Assembly: GCF_012489685.1 (NCBI RefSeq)
Contig: NC_080043.1
Location: forward strand, 81,608,292 to 81,672,291
DNA: 64,000 nucleotides
Direction of reading: 5' to 3'
Source: Lotus japonicus
Taxonomy: Eukaryota; Streptophyta; Magnoliopsida; Fabales; Fabaceae
Shown: positions 23,497 through 34,251 of the stretch, piece by piece
Layout: each line of letters begins with the position of its first letter
Position numbering within the stretch: the first letter of the stretch is position 1
The notes under the pieces: model-generated
The model's input: the letters and a program-made list of their open reading frames with translations, nothing else
The model's database searches: none
What the model was told of the DNA's origin: nothing
Made by a program: the position numbers and the translations under genes

Positions 23497-26400
23497 TTAT
23501 TCTCTCTTGTCTTCTTCTAAATCATCATTTGAAACTCCATTGCCACCTTGCACTGGTCTAGCATCTGGCACAATTCGAACATCCTTTGCAGAAATAGATG
23601 CCGGTTTAATGAGCGTCAAAGTAGTTTCATCCCTATCAAATTCATCGCTTCCATCATCACCACGGTACGCATATCTGTCAAGAACAGAACAACAACAATG
23701 AGAAACAAATAGTGTAGATGGACATTGGAGCATAGAAGAGAAAGCTAATCTTTCCCTTTAGACATTAAAGATGCAGAAAAACTAAAAGATAGAGGTTTTG
23801 TTTTTACCTTGTTGAATTTTGAGATGGTGCCCAAAGAGCACAGATAACACACAGGAGAGAGTAAGACAGAACTTGCCAAAAGGCTGGGATGATCCATGCA
23901 TTCTGCCATCTCTCATTGTATACATCATTTGATTTGAAATGAAGCTGAAAGAGAAAATATAAAGATAAGGACTAGAATAACCAACACTGAATGGATGAAT
24001 TGAATTTAGAAACAAGCAAATAACATCTTTTGTGTAGCAAATTTCCTGGTCTATTCTAGATCAAAACTTTGCAGCTCATTTTAATTTGTTCATAGCATCT
24101 GAATCCACAGATTACATAGACCAATGACCTGGACTTCACTATCATAATTAGGCCTAGTTAACATACAAATTAATTGAAATGCGTTTCTGCCTTGGATTAC
24201 CTCATAACATATCCAGCCGACAGATACGATCACAGCAACTGCCAAAGCATTAGTGAACTTCCTATACATGTCCAATTTTATCATCATCCTTCTTGCCTGT
24301 CACATTGCATAAACAGAGAAGTGTCATCTTTAGATTAGTTAAGTCATGACAGTGATTTGTCATTCATCACCGTTCGTGATATGAAAATGAGCAGAGAAAA
24401 CAGTGTAGAAGAGAAAAGGAAACTGTATTCTTCATTAAATCAGGAATGAGTTACACAACTATGTTATATAGAAGAGTTAACAATATTAACTAACTTCTAA
24501 AAACAGTAAAAATGACAGCAACTAAAGAGCTAATTAAAAACTATCTTTATAACCTACTAACTAACTAACTAACTCACTTACTAATTTTCTCACTAATTCA
24601 CACGTGATGCACCATCACATAAAAGTCTAAGCAAATCAGCCTAATTTATATAAAAGCTATAAAGCAGAATAGGATTTATAGAGTAAGATCATCAGGGTCT
24701 GATAGTTCAAAGTTGGAAAGGAAAGAATATCCCGTGTTTTTACTAAACACTATAAATTGCCAATAATACTTATTCTTTGGCAGTATATCATAACAGGCCA
24801 GGAAATATCAAACATGAAAAATACAAATAGCAAAAACTATATTTGTATAAGATCCTTCCTTTCCTTTATTACTTCAAGTAACTTAAGCCTATCTACCTTT
24901 ACATCATGGTTTATTAATCACAAATGAAACTGATAGGAGTTCAGTTCTAGAGTTGCCACATCATATATATTTCTACCAACTCTAAAGCCCGTTTGGTTTT
25001 CCGCTAGAGGGTATGAAAACAGGAAAATAACACATCCCAAGACACTTTAAGTTGAAGAAACAGATTCTAATACCCCTCCTGATATCTGTCTCATACAGAG
25101 TGCTTTAACAAAAACCAACAAGGGGAAAATTATGGATAACAAGTTTACCAAAGAAAGAAAGAATTTTGCAGCCCATTTCAAGTTTACCTGAAGCTTAGTT
25201 AAAGTTGCAGAGAGTGAGGTGAAAATCCAAAGAATGAAGAACACATCCAATACAGCAGAGGGAAGAACCAAAAAAAGCTTTGCCTTTCCAGAAAGATCAC
25301 TTATGGCACCGACATGTTCCACCAACTCAAGAACTTCAGATGCGACAAAGAAGGTTCCTCCAAGCATAATAACCTTTGATGTAAGGCCGCCAAGGGTAGG
25401 TCTCACAACACCGTAGCCCATTGCTACTATTAAAATGATCAAACGTGCCACGGTTCGCTTAACGGTACCAAAGGTGACAGCCCATATGGTTATCCCAGTT
25501 GGCCTGATTCCAGTCTCACTGAATTCAGCATAGTCAAAGTACCACAGAGTCATCTCAAACATGCCAAGGGTTATCACTAGGGTAATGCAGTTCTGCAGTG
25601 GAAATACTTCCTTCCAAAATCTAACATATTGATAGAACCAAAAGAGCCCAAGCAACACAAATGCAAAAGACATGAACTGGTAGAAAATTTTCATAGGTGC
25701 CATTCTACCAGGAAGATAGCCAGAGGGATTTTTCCATACAGTTTTCCCTTCTACAGCCAAATCTTTAAGCCTTGTGTCACAATGGATGAAATACAAATTA
25801 TACATCCCAGTTTTCGTGATTTGTATTGATTTCGTCGGCAGCACTGCTACTTCATCATCCGTTTCAAAAGGGACACCAAAAACTTTAGGCCAATCAGAAT
25901 TCACCTGAGAAGGGCGGTAAATTACCTGCCCCTCAGCACACACACCGAGTTTTGCTAGATCACCGGTGCAACAGACAGCCCTTTGACCCCCATACGCTGA
26001 ACCACCAATTGTCTCTCTATCTTCAACCTCAAAAACAACAGCTTGAATAGGCCACGAGCTAAAGTTTGAGAATTCCTTCGTTCTACGGAATGTGACTCTA
26101 TCAAACCTGGTTTCCACATTACAACAGGAAAATCCAATCAACAAAACAGTATATATAAACCATCAGCATAATCACCAAGATAGCACAAATACAAAACAAT
26201 GGCTAACAGTGGTATACAAGAGACATGTCATGTTTCGGGACCGACAGCGAAACAGTTTTCATCAAATTTGTGGAAATTCTATGAGTATCCCAGCAACTTC
26301 ACTTTCCAAATCTGACAAGTAAGATTGTATATTTCACACGTTGAAATATTCAACAAGTTGGGATTTTTCCTATAACAATTGCTACTAATTACCAAGAATC

Positions 26401-26809
26401 TCACAGACACTAACAGTGAGAGAGCTGAATACAAAAATTCAACCAAAAATAGAAACTCATAAACTGGTGAATTCCTTCTTCTTTTTTGAATCTGAGGTGA
26501 TTTACCAACTACCCATCAAAGCCAAATGAACAAAAATACTAAAAAGACAAGTAATTTAACCAAAGCAAACAAAACCCAGAAAGGATAATGAAGAGTGAAG
26601 TGAAATCACCGAATGTAAGAGTCGCCATTTGAAGCAGAAGGTGAAGTTTCGTTGGAATTGGGAGTAGTTGAGTAGATTCCTTCGCTGCCTCCATGTATGA
26701 CAAACGCGTTGCCCTTGGCGGCGAAATGTTCGCCTCTGTAGTCGTGAACGGAAGCTTCTGTGCTCAGAAAGAGTAGCAGGAGAAACGTGAGAATTGAGAA
26801 ACGAGACAT
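23497..26809 (-). CDS. Lung seven transmembrane receptor-family protein
   Basis: There are five coding exons on the minus strand: 26809-26610, 26106-25188, 24296-24201, 23944-23808 and 23674-23497. Each junction has GT-AG and the phases agree, giving 1,530 nt and 509 residues. The protein opens with a signal peptide (MSRFSILTFLLLLFLSTEAS). A lumenal/extracellular domain with paired cysteines (AVCCTGDLAKLGVC) follows, then seven hydrophobic helices (from FYQFMSFAFVLLGLFWFYQY to about VLSYSLLCVICALW) and an acidic C-terminal tail. This is the architecture of the plant lung-7TM / GOST group, membrane proteins discussed as candidate G-protein-coupled receptors or endomembrane trafficking factors. 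The true role is unsettled. The retrotransposon at 27148 lies about 340 bp upstream of the start codon. Confidence 0.9.
24381..24602 (-). mobile_element. Possible solo LTR in lung-7TM intron
   Basis: Read on the minus strand, this intron segment begins TGTGAATTAG. It contains tandem GTTAGTTAGTTAG, a TATA-like CTATATAAC and then an A/T-rich tail, which is the layout of a short copia LTR. It is flanked on both sides by CGTGAT (24375-24380 and 24603-24608). The other terminus is not the expected CA, so the boundary or the element class may differ. Confidence 0.45.
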
Positions 26810-26895
26810 GTTTGGAGGGAGCAAGAGCTAGAGAGAGGAACAGGGTGGTGGATCTGTAGAAATGAAGAGTGACGGTGGTGTAGTGTGAACTCTGA

Positions 26896-26898
<3 letters not shown>

Positions 26899-26928
<30 letters not shown>
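26899..26928. repeat. (GA)15 microsatellite in lung-7TM leader
   Basis: Fifteen GA units, reading (TC)n on the gene's strand, lie about 90-120 bases upstream of its start codon. CT-rich tracts are frequent in plant 5' leaders and core promoters. Confidence 0.95.
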
Positions 26929-26932
<4 letters not shown>

Positions 26933-27147
26933 AAGTGTTAAAATTTGTTGAAAAGGAGAGCTTTTCCTTCCAACTGGAAGAAAAGGCCAAAGTGAGGTTT
27001 AGACTTGAGACTTGAGTGAGGGAGGTGAGAACTGAGATCAATGAAGTGAAATGGAAGGGTGATTAAGGGGATGGAATGATGTGTTCTGTGTCTAATTAAC
27101 TATTACTATTTACTAATCAACTTATACTGAATTTGCAATAGTATAAT

Positions 27148-27963
27148 TGTTAAGCCAAAATTACAAGCATTACAATTATCGACACCATGGTACAAAAAAT
27201 GGTTTCTCGACAGAAGGGGTTGGGCGAAGCCGGCAACTCAGCACACGATGTCCCTCAAGGACAAGTTAGTAAAAGCCATAACTCGACACACTCAGAAGAT
27301 GAAGAAATCTCGATCACCTTAATGGAAGAGGCAGTTACCGAATAACAAGCGATTACAAGCACGTGCGTACACCCACGATGCCACGAATAGCAACGGTTGC
27401 CCACGACTCAGAACCACCCACGTGGCAATAGAGTCATGTACGCGAAGACCATCGGCTAAACGTGGGGTATGGCGCCAAAATTCAAAACCCACGAAGCCAT
27501 CGTGCATCCAAGGAAAACCGCCAAGAACATGGGCAGAAAGAACAATATAAATAGAGAAAGCAGCAGCAGAAGAAGGGGTTCCCAACTAGAAAACTCTGAA
27601 AACTCACTAAAAGCTCTAAACGTCCGCATCAATGAGACTTCGAGAGCAGAACGTGATGATGGAGGAGTATGTTGCAGAACCAACGCTTTAATTTCCTTGC
27701 ATTTCAGTTGGTTAATTCCCAGTTCTTATGTGTAGCTTGTTTTGTCGAAATTTGCTTTCATGTTATTTTGGTTTGCTTAACTATTTTGTAATCGACTCAT
27801 ATTCAATAAAATCCAGTTTCGCTTGAAGTTGTTTATTGTTGTCGAAAACACATCCGTCCACACACTACACTTTGGCAAAACGTTTTCTCAAAAGGACCCT
27901 GAAATCTAAACTTCCTTTAGTCGAACTAAGAGGATATTTGTTTACCAAAAATCCGTGTAAACA
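27148..27963 (+). repeat. 5' LTR of the Tat element
   Basis: It is 816 bp, starting TGTTAAGCC and ending GTGTAAACA. It contains a TATA box at 27546-27553 and an AATAAA signal at 27805-27810. It differs from the 3' LTR at two sites that I could find, both A here versus G there (near 27440 and 27558). Confidence 0.97.
27546..27553 (+). promoter_or_regulatory. LTR TATA box
   Basis: TATAAATA preceded by ACAA; the only strong TATA in the LTR, about 260 bases before the AATAAA signal. It should direct the genomic RNA of the retrotransposon. The same box in the 3' LTR is at 40918-40925 and points out of the element. Confidence 0.75.
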
Positions 27964-27966
27964 AAT

Positions 27967-27984
27967 TGGCACACCTGGTGGGAC
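27967..27984 (+). other. Primer-binding site of the Tat element
   Basis: TGGCACACCTGGTGGGAC begins three bases after the 5' LTR end and starts with the TGG that pairs with the CCA end of a primer tRNA. It is not the common initiator-Met type (TGGTATCAGAGC). I could not assign the tRNA. Confidence 0.65.
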
Positions 27985-28079
27985 TGTTTTTGTGAAAACT
28001 AAGTTTTACAGAAGTGTTTTGTGTGTTTTGTTTGCTGCATGCTATTTGGTATTTGCTACTTGCCTTGATTGTGATTTAT

Positions 28080-31000
28080 ATGCATCTGAGAAGTGGTAAG
28101 AGTTTGAGTATGGCAAGCAATCGAGGAACAACCTCCCCTCAAGGATCTAACGTGGGTAATCAGAGTAGTCCCGGGGGAAGTAGTGGTAATAATAATGAAG
28201 AAGTGTCTACTGGAATGGGGCATGGCACCAGTATGCCAACCCAGAACGTGGCAATTTCTGCAGTTGCAGAAATGCCTGTATCTACATCAGTACAGGCACA
28301 AATTGTTCCAACGATTACGAGGGACATGCCTTATGGTATGCCTACATCTATGATGCAAGGCATACAAGGCACGTATTCGACGTTCCCTGAAAATGTTCCC
28401 CCATTCAGCATACCCCCTTTTGGGGCAAATGGAACAATGTTAAACCTGGGAAGTCGCGTTAGTCCCCCTATTCCTGGATCTAGTTCACAAATTTATTTAT
28501 CTACAGGTATGAATAATGGTTCACTTCAAGCCATTAGGCAGCAAGTAGATGATAGTAACCATGAAATGGTTAACATGCTATCTCGACAGATAGGTGAGCT
28601 AATCAACCCTGTGCTCCAAAATAATAATGCCAATAATCAGCATTTGGCACGACAGATGGATCGTTTGGCGACAGCCCTGGGGGCACCAGTCGAAATCCAA
28701 CCGGCACCAGGGATTAACCAAGTCTCGTTTCCTAACCATGTCCCTGCCCCGGTGCGCTATCAGGCGCCGCAACACCAAGAGATGAGGGCAAACCCTTTGT
28801 ACGAGGCAGTGCAGCCACCATTGCAAAATGTGTATATGGTAAACAGGGAAGAACACGCTGATGGTGTGCTAGAAAGAATTCGACACCAGAACGCTGGGGG
28901 GCAACAAAATGTTGCTGCTGTGGTGGAGCAATTGTTGAACCAACATGGTTTCAACGTGGGTTTCGCGAATATACCCCATTTTGTGTCAGCCTTTACAGAG
29001 GAGGTTCTCGAATCAGAACTTCCTCGAGGCTGGAAGGTCCCCAAATTCACTAAGTTCTCAGGGGATTCAGGAGAGTCCACGGTAGAACACATAGCCAGGT
29101 ACCAAATCGAAGCAGGAGACTTAGCCATCAATGAGAATTTGAAAATGAAGTACTTCCCGAGTTCTCTAACCAAAAATGCATTTACCTGGTTCACCACCCT
29201 CGCTCCTAGGTCAGTCCATACATGGGCCCAGTTGGAAAGAATTTTCCATGAACAGTTCTTTAGGGGAGAGTGCAAAGTAAGTTTGAAGGACCTGGCTAGT
29301 GTCAAAAGAAAGCCAGCAGAGTCTATTGATGATTACCTAAACAGGTTTAGGATGCTTAAATCTCGATGCTTCACCCATGTTCCTGAACACGAGCTAGTTG
29401 TCTTAGCCGCTGGTGGTCTAGAGTATTCTATTAGAAAGAAGATCGACACTCAGTATATTCGAGATATGTCTTTGCTCGCAGATAGAGTGAGGCACATCGA
29501 ATTGCTAAAGGCCGAAAAGTCAGAGGAAAGGGCCAAGACTACTAAGTGGCCAAAGAAGGAGAAGGTAGCGTACATAGATGCGAATTCAGTAGGTCAGAGT
29601 CCATGTGTCTATCGAGAAGTCCCTGCGGACGTCGATTTGAATGACGTCAATCTGGCTGAACTTCAGCCAGGGGATCCTTATGTGTGTAAAGCATTGAAAC
29701 CACGTGAAAACAAACTTGGGGAGGAAAATCCCAAGAACACGATTCCTGCTGTAAAAACTTATACTTTTGATGTGGCCAAATGTGATGCAATCTATGATAT
29801 ACTTGTGTCTGATGGTTTGCTTGTGGTCCCCAAAGACCAAAAACTTCCTTCTCCTGAACAAAGGAAAGGGAAGAAGTATTGCAAATATCATAACTTTTTT
29901 GGTCATTGGACCTCACAATGTGTTCGTTTCAGGGACCTCGTGCAGGGGGCATTGGACTCAGGAAGGCTCAAGTATGACGAAAAAGCCAAAAGTCAAATGA
30001 AGATTGACTCCGACCCACTGCAGGTAGCTGAAGCCAACTACGTGGAACCTTTCTACATTGGCATGGTTGACATTTCCGAGAAGCTGAATCTGGGCCTGAC
30101 ACTCGAGGAGGCAAAGGAGGAAAACACGGCTGTCGAAGAACCAGACGTCGTGAAAGAAGTGAACTTGGAAGAGGTTTACCCCAAGGCTGGAGAAACCCTT
30201 GTCGAGTTTCTATCCCGCAACAAAGATGGCGAGAAAGAAGTTATGCTGTGCCCTCGATGCAGCGCTGTTTTCGACAAATCCGCAGTCAAGGCCTATCAAG
30301 ATTCAGAAATGAAAAGGCATTATCAGAGGAAGGCTCCTGTATCCAGGAGACTGAAGTACCCTCACGAGGAGTGGGTCGAAAGAGACCAGGAACTTGATGG
30401 CCATAAAGGCCAGAAAACAAGCAGTAAAGACAAAACTTACCTCCCCAATGCTGGATTGCCAAGAAACCAATGGTTCAGGCCAACGCCTCCAAGGCCAAAA
30501 CCATACCCTAAGTGGCAGAAAATCGACTTAGGCCAGGGATCCTCTTACATCAACAATTCCCGTGTGTCACGAAGCTACTCCTATGGCTCTGAGAACTACT
30601 ATGCTCCCGAACAGATGACCAGGACTCAGTTCAGGCGTTTTTTGAGGAAAAGGAAAGCTGAGAGGGAAAGAGGTGGCAAGTTCCGTTCACTATGGGACAT
30701 AAAGCCAGAAGACAACTCTCGCAATGAACCTAGTGTGGCGTCGATTATCAACCAGCTGGATCACGCCATCAAACAGGGAACAACCATACCACCAAATCCA
30801 GCTAAGGAAAAAGGGAAGGATGTCGTCGAGGATGAGGATGAAGACATGCTCGAAGATTTCGACGACAGTGAGGGAGAAGAGCTCAACATCATCTGCATCG
30901 TGTCCATCCTACCTGCAGAATTCGATAGAATCTCAGAGGTCACTGAAAGCGAGGAAGACTACTATGTCGACGACGAACCAGATGACAATCCTTTGTGTTA

Positions 31001-31709
31001 TTATGTGATGCAGAGAGGATCCGTCGAAGATGAAAGAGCTATCTTCCAAAGGCCAACCGAGCAAATGAAGAGCCATTTGAAACCGCTATTTGTTTGGGCC
31101 AGAGTCGAGGAGAAGGGTGTTAACAAAGTCCTTGTCGACGGGGGAGCTGCAATTAACCTCATGCCCGGATTTATGCTCAAGAAGTTAGGAAAAACTGAAG
31201 CGGATCTAATCTCACATGACATGGTGCTTTCCGATTATGAAGGAAAGACAGGTTCTTCCCTAGGGGCAATCATGTTGAACATAACCGTAGGAACAGTAGC
31301 CCGTTCCACATTGTTCATTGTGGTCCCTTCAAAGGCCAATTACAATTTGCTGCTGGGAAGAGAATGGATTCATGGCGTGAGGGCAGTGCCTTCGACCTTA
31401 CACCAACGTATATCCATTTGGAAAGCTGATGGAGTTGTCGAAAACGTACAAGCAGATCAAAGCTACTATTTAGCAGAAACAAGCTACGTTGGTAAGAAGA
31501 ATTTCGAGAAGAGTTTAGCCACAATTGCTCCTTTAGACACAGTGGCTAGCCAGCACTTCAACCCCTACTCAGAGTACTCAGTAACGTTGGATCCCATCCG
31601 GGGCCTAAACCTCAATGAAGCATGTAAACCTGATGCCATGAGTGGATGGCACAGTGATGAAGAGAAAGATGCCACTGATGGGTGGCAAGCCAATGATAAA
31701 GATGATTAA
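28080..31709 (+). CDS. Tat element gag-protease
   Basis: The open frame starts upstream at 28014, but MHLRSGKS at 28080 is the more likely start because this opening is common in Tat-lineage Gag proteins. It encodes about 1,209 residues. The N-terminal third is a low-complexity region rich in Pro, Gly, Asn and Gln. The Gag core follows (LPRGWKVPKFTKFSGDSGES ... FFRGECKVSLKDLASV), then a retroviral-type zinc-knuckle-like CKYHNFFGHWTSQC, charged linkers and an aspartic protease near the end (VDGGAAINLMP, then LLLGREWIHG). Gag forms the particle and the protease cleaves the polyprotein. The frame ends at 31709 and overlaps the start of pol in a frame offset by +1. Confidence 0.92.
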   Translation: MHLRSGKSLSMASNRGTTSPQGSNVGNQSSPGGSSGNNNEEVSTGMGHGTSMPTQNVAISAVAEMPVSTSVQAQIVPTITRDMPYGMPTSMMQGIQGTYSTFPENVPPFSIPPFGANGTMLNLGSRVSPPIPGSSSQIYLSTGMNNGSLQAIRQQVDDSNHEMVNMLSRQIGELINPVLQNNNANNQHLARQMDRLATALGAPVEIQPAPGINQVSFPNHVPAPVRYQAPQHQEMRANPLYEAVQPPLQNVYMVNREEHADGVLERIRHQNAGGQQNVAAVVEQLLNQHGFNVGFANIPHFVSAFTEEVLESELPRGWKVPKFTKFSGDSGESTVEHIARYQIEAGDLAINENLKMKYFPSSLTKNAFTWFTTLAPRSVHTWAQLERIFHEQFFRGECKVSLKDLASVKRKPAESIDDYLNRFRMLKSRCFTHVPEHELVVLAAGGLEYSIRKKIDTQYIRDMSLLADRVRHIELLKAEKSEERAKTTKWPKKEKVAYIDANSVGQSPCVYREVPADVDLNDVNLAELQPGDPYVCKALKPRENKLGEENPKNTIPAVKTYTFDVAKCDAIYDILVSDGLLVVPKDQKLPSPEQRKGKKYCKYHNFFGHWTSQCVRFRDLVQGALDSGRLKYDEKAKSQMKIDSDPLQVAEANYVEPFYIGMVDISEKLNLGLTLEEAKEENTAVEEPDVVKEVNLEEVYPKAGETLVEFLSRNKDGEKEVMLCPRCSAVFDKSAVKAYQDSEMKRHYQRKAPVSRRLKYPHEEWVERDQELDGHKGQKTSSKDKTYLPNAGLPRNQWFRPTPPRPKPYPKWQKIDLGQGSSYINNSRVSRSYSYGSENYYAPEQMTRTQFRRFLRKRKAERERGGKFRSLWDIKPEDNSRNEPSVASIINQLDHAIKQGTTIPPNPAKEKGKDVVEDEDEDMLEDFDDSEGEELNIICIVSILPAEFDRISEVTESEEDYYVDDEPDDNPLCYYVMQRGSVEDERAIFQRPTEQMKSHLKPLFVWARVEEKGVNKVLVDGGAAINLMPGFMLKKLGKTEADLISHDMVLSDYEGKTGSSLGAIMLNITVGTVARSTLFIVVPSKANYNLLLGREWIHGVRAVPSTLHQRISIWKADGVVENVQADQSYYLAETSYVGKKNFEKSLATIAPLDTVASQHFNPYSEYSVTLDPIRGLNLNEACKPDAMSGWHSDEEKDATDGWQANDKDD

Positions 31710-34251
31710 TTCGAGCATGGCTCGAATTTCGGCTTACGCAGCCGAAAACAAAATAAGAACGGCCTTGGAGGCCGAGAGGATAGCCAAAGAAATGGCTATA
31801 GACAAAGCTAATGTCTCAATCCTGCCTGTCGAATTGACACCTCAGGAGGAGGCAACAATAAATAAGGATGACACGTGCATAGAAATAAACGAGCGGAGTG
31901 CTGAGGAATGCGGATTCGAGGACCTTTGCAATCTGAGGCTAGATTGCATCTATGATGACGGCCCATTAGGCTTCGAGAAGCCAGTGGTCGAATTTTCCAA
32001 GAGAATGGAAGCGCAAGACCCTTTAGAAGAAGTAGACCTGGGTGATGGCTTAGAAAAGAGGCCAACGTATATTAGTGCTCTCATTGACCCGGAGCTAAAA
32101 GACAGGATGGTGAAATTACTCAAGGAATTCAAAGACTGTTTCGCTTGGGATTACGATGAAATGCCTGGCCTCAGTCGAGAAGTGGTGGAATTGAAGTTAC
32201 CCATCAAAGAAAACAAGAAACCAGTCAAGCAACTGCCCAGGAGGTTCCATCCAGATGTGTTGGTGAAAATCAAGGAAGAAATCGAAAGACTCCTCAGGTG
32301 TAAATTTATCAGAACAGCTCGATATGTGGACTGGTTAGCCAACGTGGTTCCAGTAATCAAGAAGAATGGAAAGATGAGAGTTTGCATAGATTTCCGAGAT
32401 CTTAACGCCGCCACTCCAAAAGACGAGTATCACATGCCTATTGCTGAGATGATGGTGGATTCAGCTGCAGGTCATGAATACTTAAGCTTGTTGGATGGTT
32501 ACTCAGGCTACAACCAAATCTTCATAGCAGAAGAGGACGTGTCGAAAACAGCTTTTCGATGTCCCGGTGCCTTGGGGACGTACGAGTGGGTGGTCATGCC
32601 ATTTGGGTTGAAAAACGCTGGCGCGACCTACCAAAGGGTAATGAATACCATTTTTCATGATTTTATAGAAACCTTCATGCAGGTTTATATTGATGACATT
32701 GTGGTGAAATCCCCATCAAGGGATGACCATTTGTTGCATCTAAGGAAATCCTTTGAGAGGATGAGAAAATATGGCTTGAAGATGAATCCCCTTAAATGTG
32801 CCTTTGGTGTTATTGCAGGTGATTTTTTGGGTTTTGTGGTGCATAAAAAGGGCATCGAGATTAACAAGAACAAAGCTAAAGCCATTCTCGACACTAGTCC
32901 ACCAACTAGCAAGAAACAACTGCAATCACTATTGGGAAAGATTAACTTCCTAAGGAGATTCATTGCTAACCTCAGTGAGAAGACCAAGTCATTTTCCCCA
33001 CTTCTTCGACTTAAAAAGGAAGATGCGTTCCGCTGGGAAGCAGAGCATCAAAAAGCGTTCGATGAACTCAGAGTGTACTTGTCTAGCCCACCTATAATGG
33101 CACCACCCATAAGAGGAAAGCCAATGAAGCTGTACATCTCTGCCACGGATGGAACCATCGGAAGCATGTTGGCTCAAGAAGATGAAGATAGCAAAGAAAG
33201 AGCCATATTTTACTTAAGCAGGGTGTTAAATGATGCAGAAACTCGATACACCATGATCGAGAAATTATGTTTATGCTTGTACTTCTCTTGTGTAAAGCTG
33301 AAATATTATATAAAGCCAATCGATGTAATGGTTTTTTCTCATTATGATATAATAAAGCACATGTTATCCAAACCTATCTTGCATAGTCGAATTGGTAAAT
33401 GGGCTTTAGCCCTAACCGAGTATTCACTAACTTATGCCCCACTAAAGGCAGTTAAGGGACAAGCAATTGCTGACTTCCTGGCAGACCATACTTTGCCTCA
33501 AGAAATCATAACTTACGTAGGCATCCAACCTTGGAAACTATTTTTCGACGGTTCTAGCCACAAGAATGACACTGGGATCGGGATGTTCATCGTATCCCCA
33601 AGGGGTATCCCCACGAAATTCAAGTTTAGGATTAAGAGTAACTGCTCAAACAATGAGGCTGAGTATGAGGCATTAACATCAGGCCTCGAGATCTTGATAG
33701 CCCTCGGGGCAAAGAATGTCGTCGTAAAAGGGGACTCTGAGTTGGTAATAAAGCAACTTACCAAGGAATACAAGTGCATTAGTGAAAATCTAGCTAGGTA
33801 TTACACGAAAGCTAGTAATTTGTTGACCAAGTTCGACGAAGCTAGGCTAGGTCACGTTTCCAGAGTGGACAATCAAGAAGCCAATGAATTGGCACAAATC
33901 GCATCAGGATATATGGTCGATAAATGTAGGTTAAAAGAGCTTATCGAGGTCAAAGAAAAACTAAACCCCTCTAACCTCGACATCCTGGTCATTGACAATA
34001 TGGCACCTAATGATTGGAGAAAGCCAATTGTCGATTACTTGCAAAATCCTGTGGGTACTACAGATAGAAAGACAAAATACAGGGCAATGAGCTATGTCAT
34101 CATGGGAAACAAGCTATTCAAGAAAAACGTCGACGGAACACTACTGAAGTGTTTAAGTGAAGACGACGCGTTCATAGCGATCTCGGCCGTTCACGACGGG
34201 CTATGTGGTGCACACCAGGCAGGAATCAAGATGAAGTGGATCCTATTTTGA
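31642..34251 (+). CDS. Tat element pol: RT, RNase H, second RNase H, integrase start
   Basis: The frame is offset by +1 from gag-protease and overlaps it by at least 68 bases. The first 100 or so codons are a linker (TYISALIDPELKDRMVKLL). Reverse transcriptase follows, with MRVCIDFRDLN, MPFGLKNAGATYQR and the YIDD active site at 32686-32697. An RNase H domain comes next, then a second, archaeal-like RNase H (FFDGSSHKND, NNEAEYEAL, VKGDSELV), the signature of the Tat lineage. The last codons start the integrase zinc finger (VHDGLCGAHQ). The frame then hits an in-frame TGA at 34249-34251. Because the same frame continues immediately with integrase, this is an acquired break rather than a natural end. 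Expression of pol would need frameshifting or, as proposed for Ogre, splicing. Confidence 0.93.
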   Translation: MDGTVMKRKMPLMGGKPMIKMINSSMARISAYAAENKIRTALEAERIAKEMAIDKANVSILPVELTPQEEATINKDDTCIEINERSAEECGFEDLCNLRLDCIYDDGPLGFEKPVVEFSKRMEAQDPLEEVDLGDGLEKRPTYISALIDPELKDRMVKLLKEFKDCFAWDYDEMPGLSREVVELKLPIKENKKPVKQLPRRFHPDVLVKIKEEIERLLRCKFIRTARYVDWLANVVPVIKKNGKMRVCIDFRDLNAATPKDEYHMPIAEMMVDSAAGHEYLSLLDGYSGYNQIFIAEEDVSKTAFRCPGALGTYEWVVMPFGLKNAGATYQRVMNTIFHDFIETFMQVYIDDIVVKSPSRDDHLLHLRKSFERMRKYGLKMNPLKCAFGVIAGDFLGFVVHKKGIEINKNKAKAILDTSPPTSKKQLQSLLGKINFLRRFIANLSEKTKSFSPLLRLKKEDAFRWEAEHQKAFDELRVYLSSPPIMAPPIRGKPMKLYISATDGTIGSMLAQEDEDSKERAIFYLSRVLNDAETRYTMIEKLCLCLYFSCVKLKYYIKPIDVMVFSHYDIIKHMLSKPILHSRIGKWALALTEYSLTYAPLKAVKGQAIADFLADHTLPQEIITYVGIQPWKLFFDGSSHKNDTGIGMFIVSPRGIPTKFKFRIKSNCSNNEAEYEALTSGLEILIALGAKNVVVKGDSELVIKQLTKEYKCISENLARYYTKASNLLTKFDEARLGHVSRVDNQEANELAQIASGYMVDKCRLKELIEVKEKLNPSNLDILVIDNMAPNDWRKPIVDYLQNPVGTTDRKTKYRAMSYVIMGNKLFKKNVDGTLLKCLSEDDAFIAISAVHDGLCGAHQAGIKMKWILF

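Noticed and set aside
27836..28079. Longer 5' start for gag and a small ORF spanning the LTR end
   Set aside because: The first 22 codons from 28014 are hydrophobic and unlike Gag; MHLRSGKS at 28080 is the usual start. The small ORF crosses the LTR/PBS boundary and is fortuitous.
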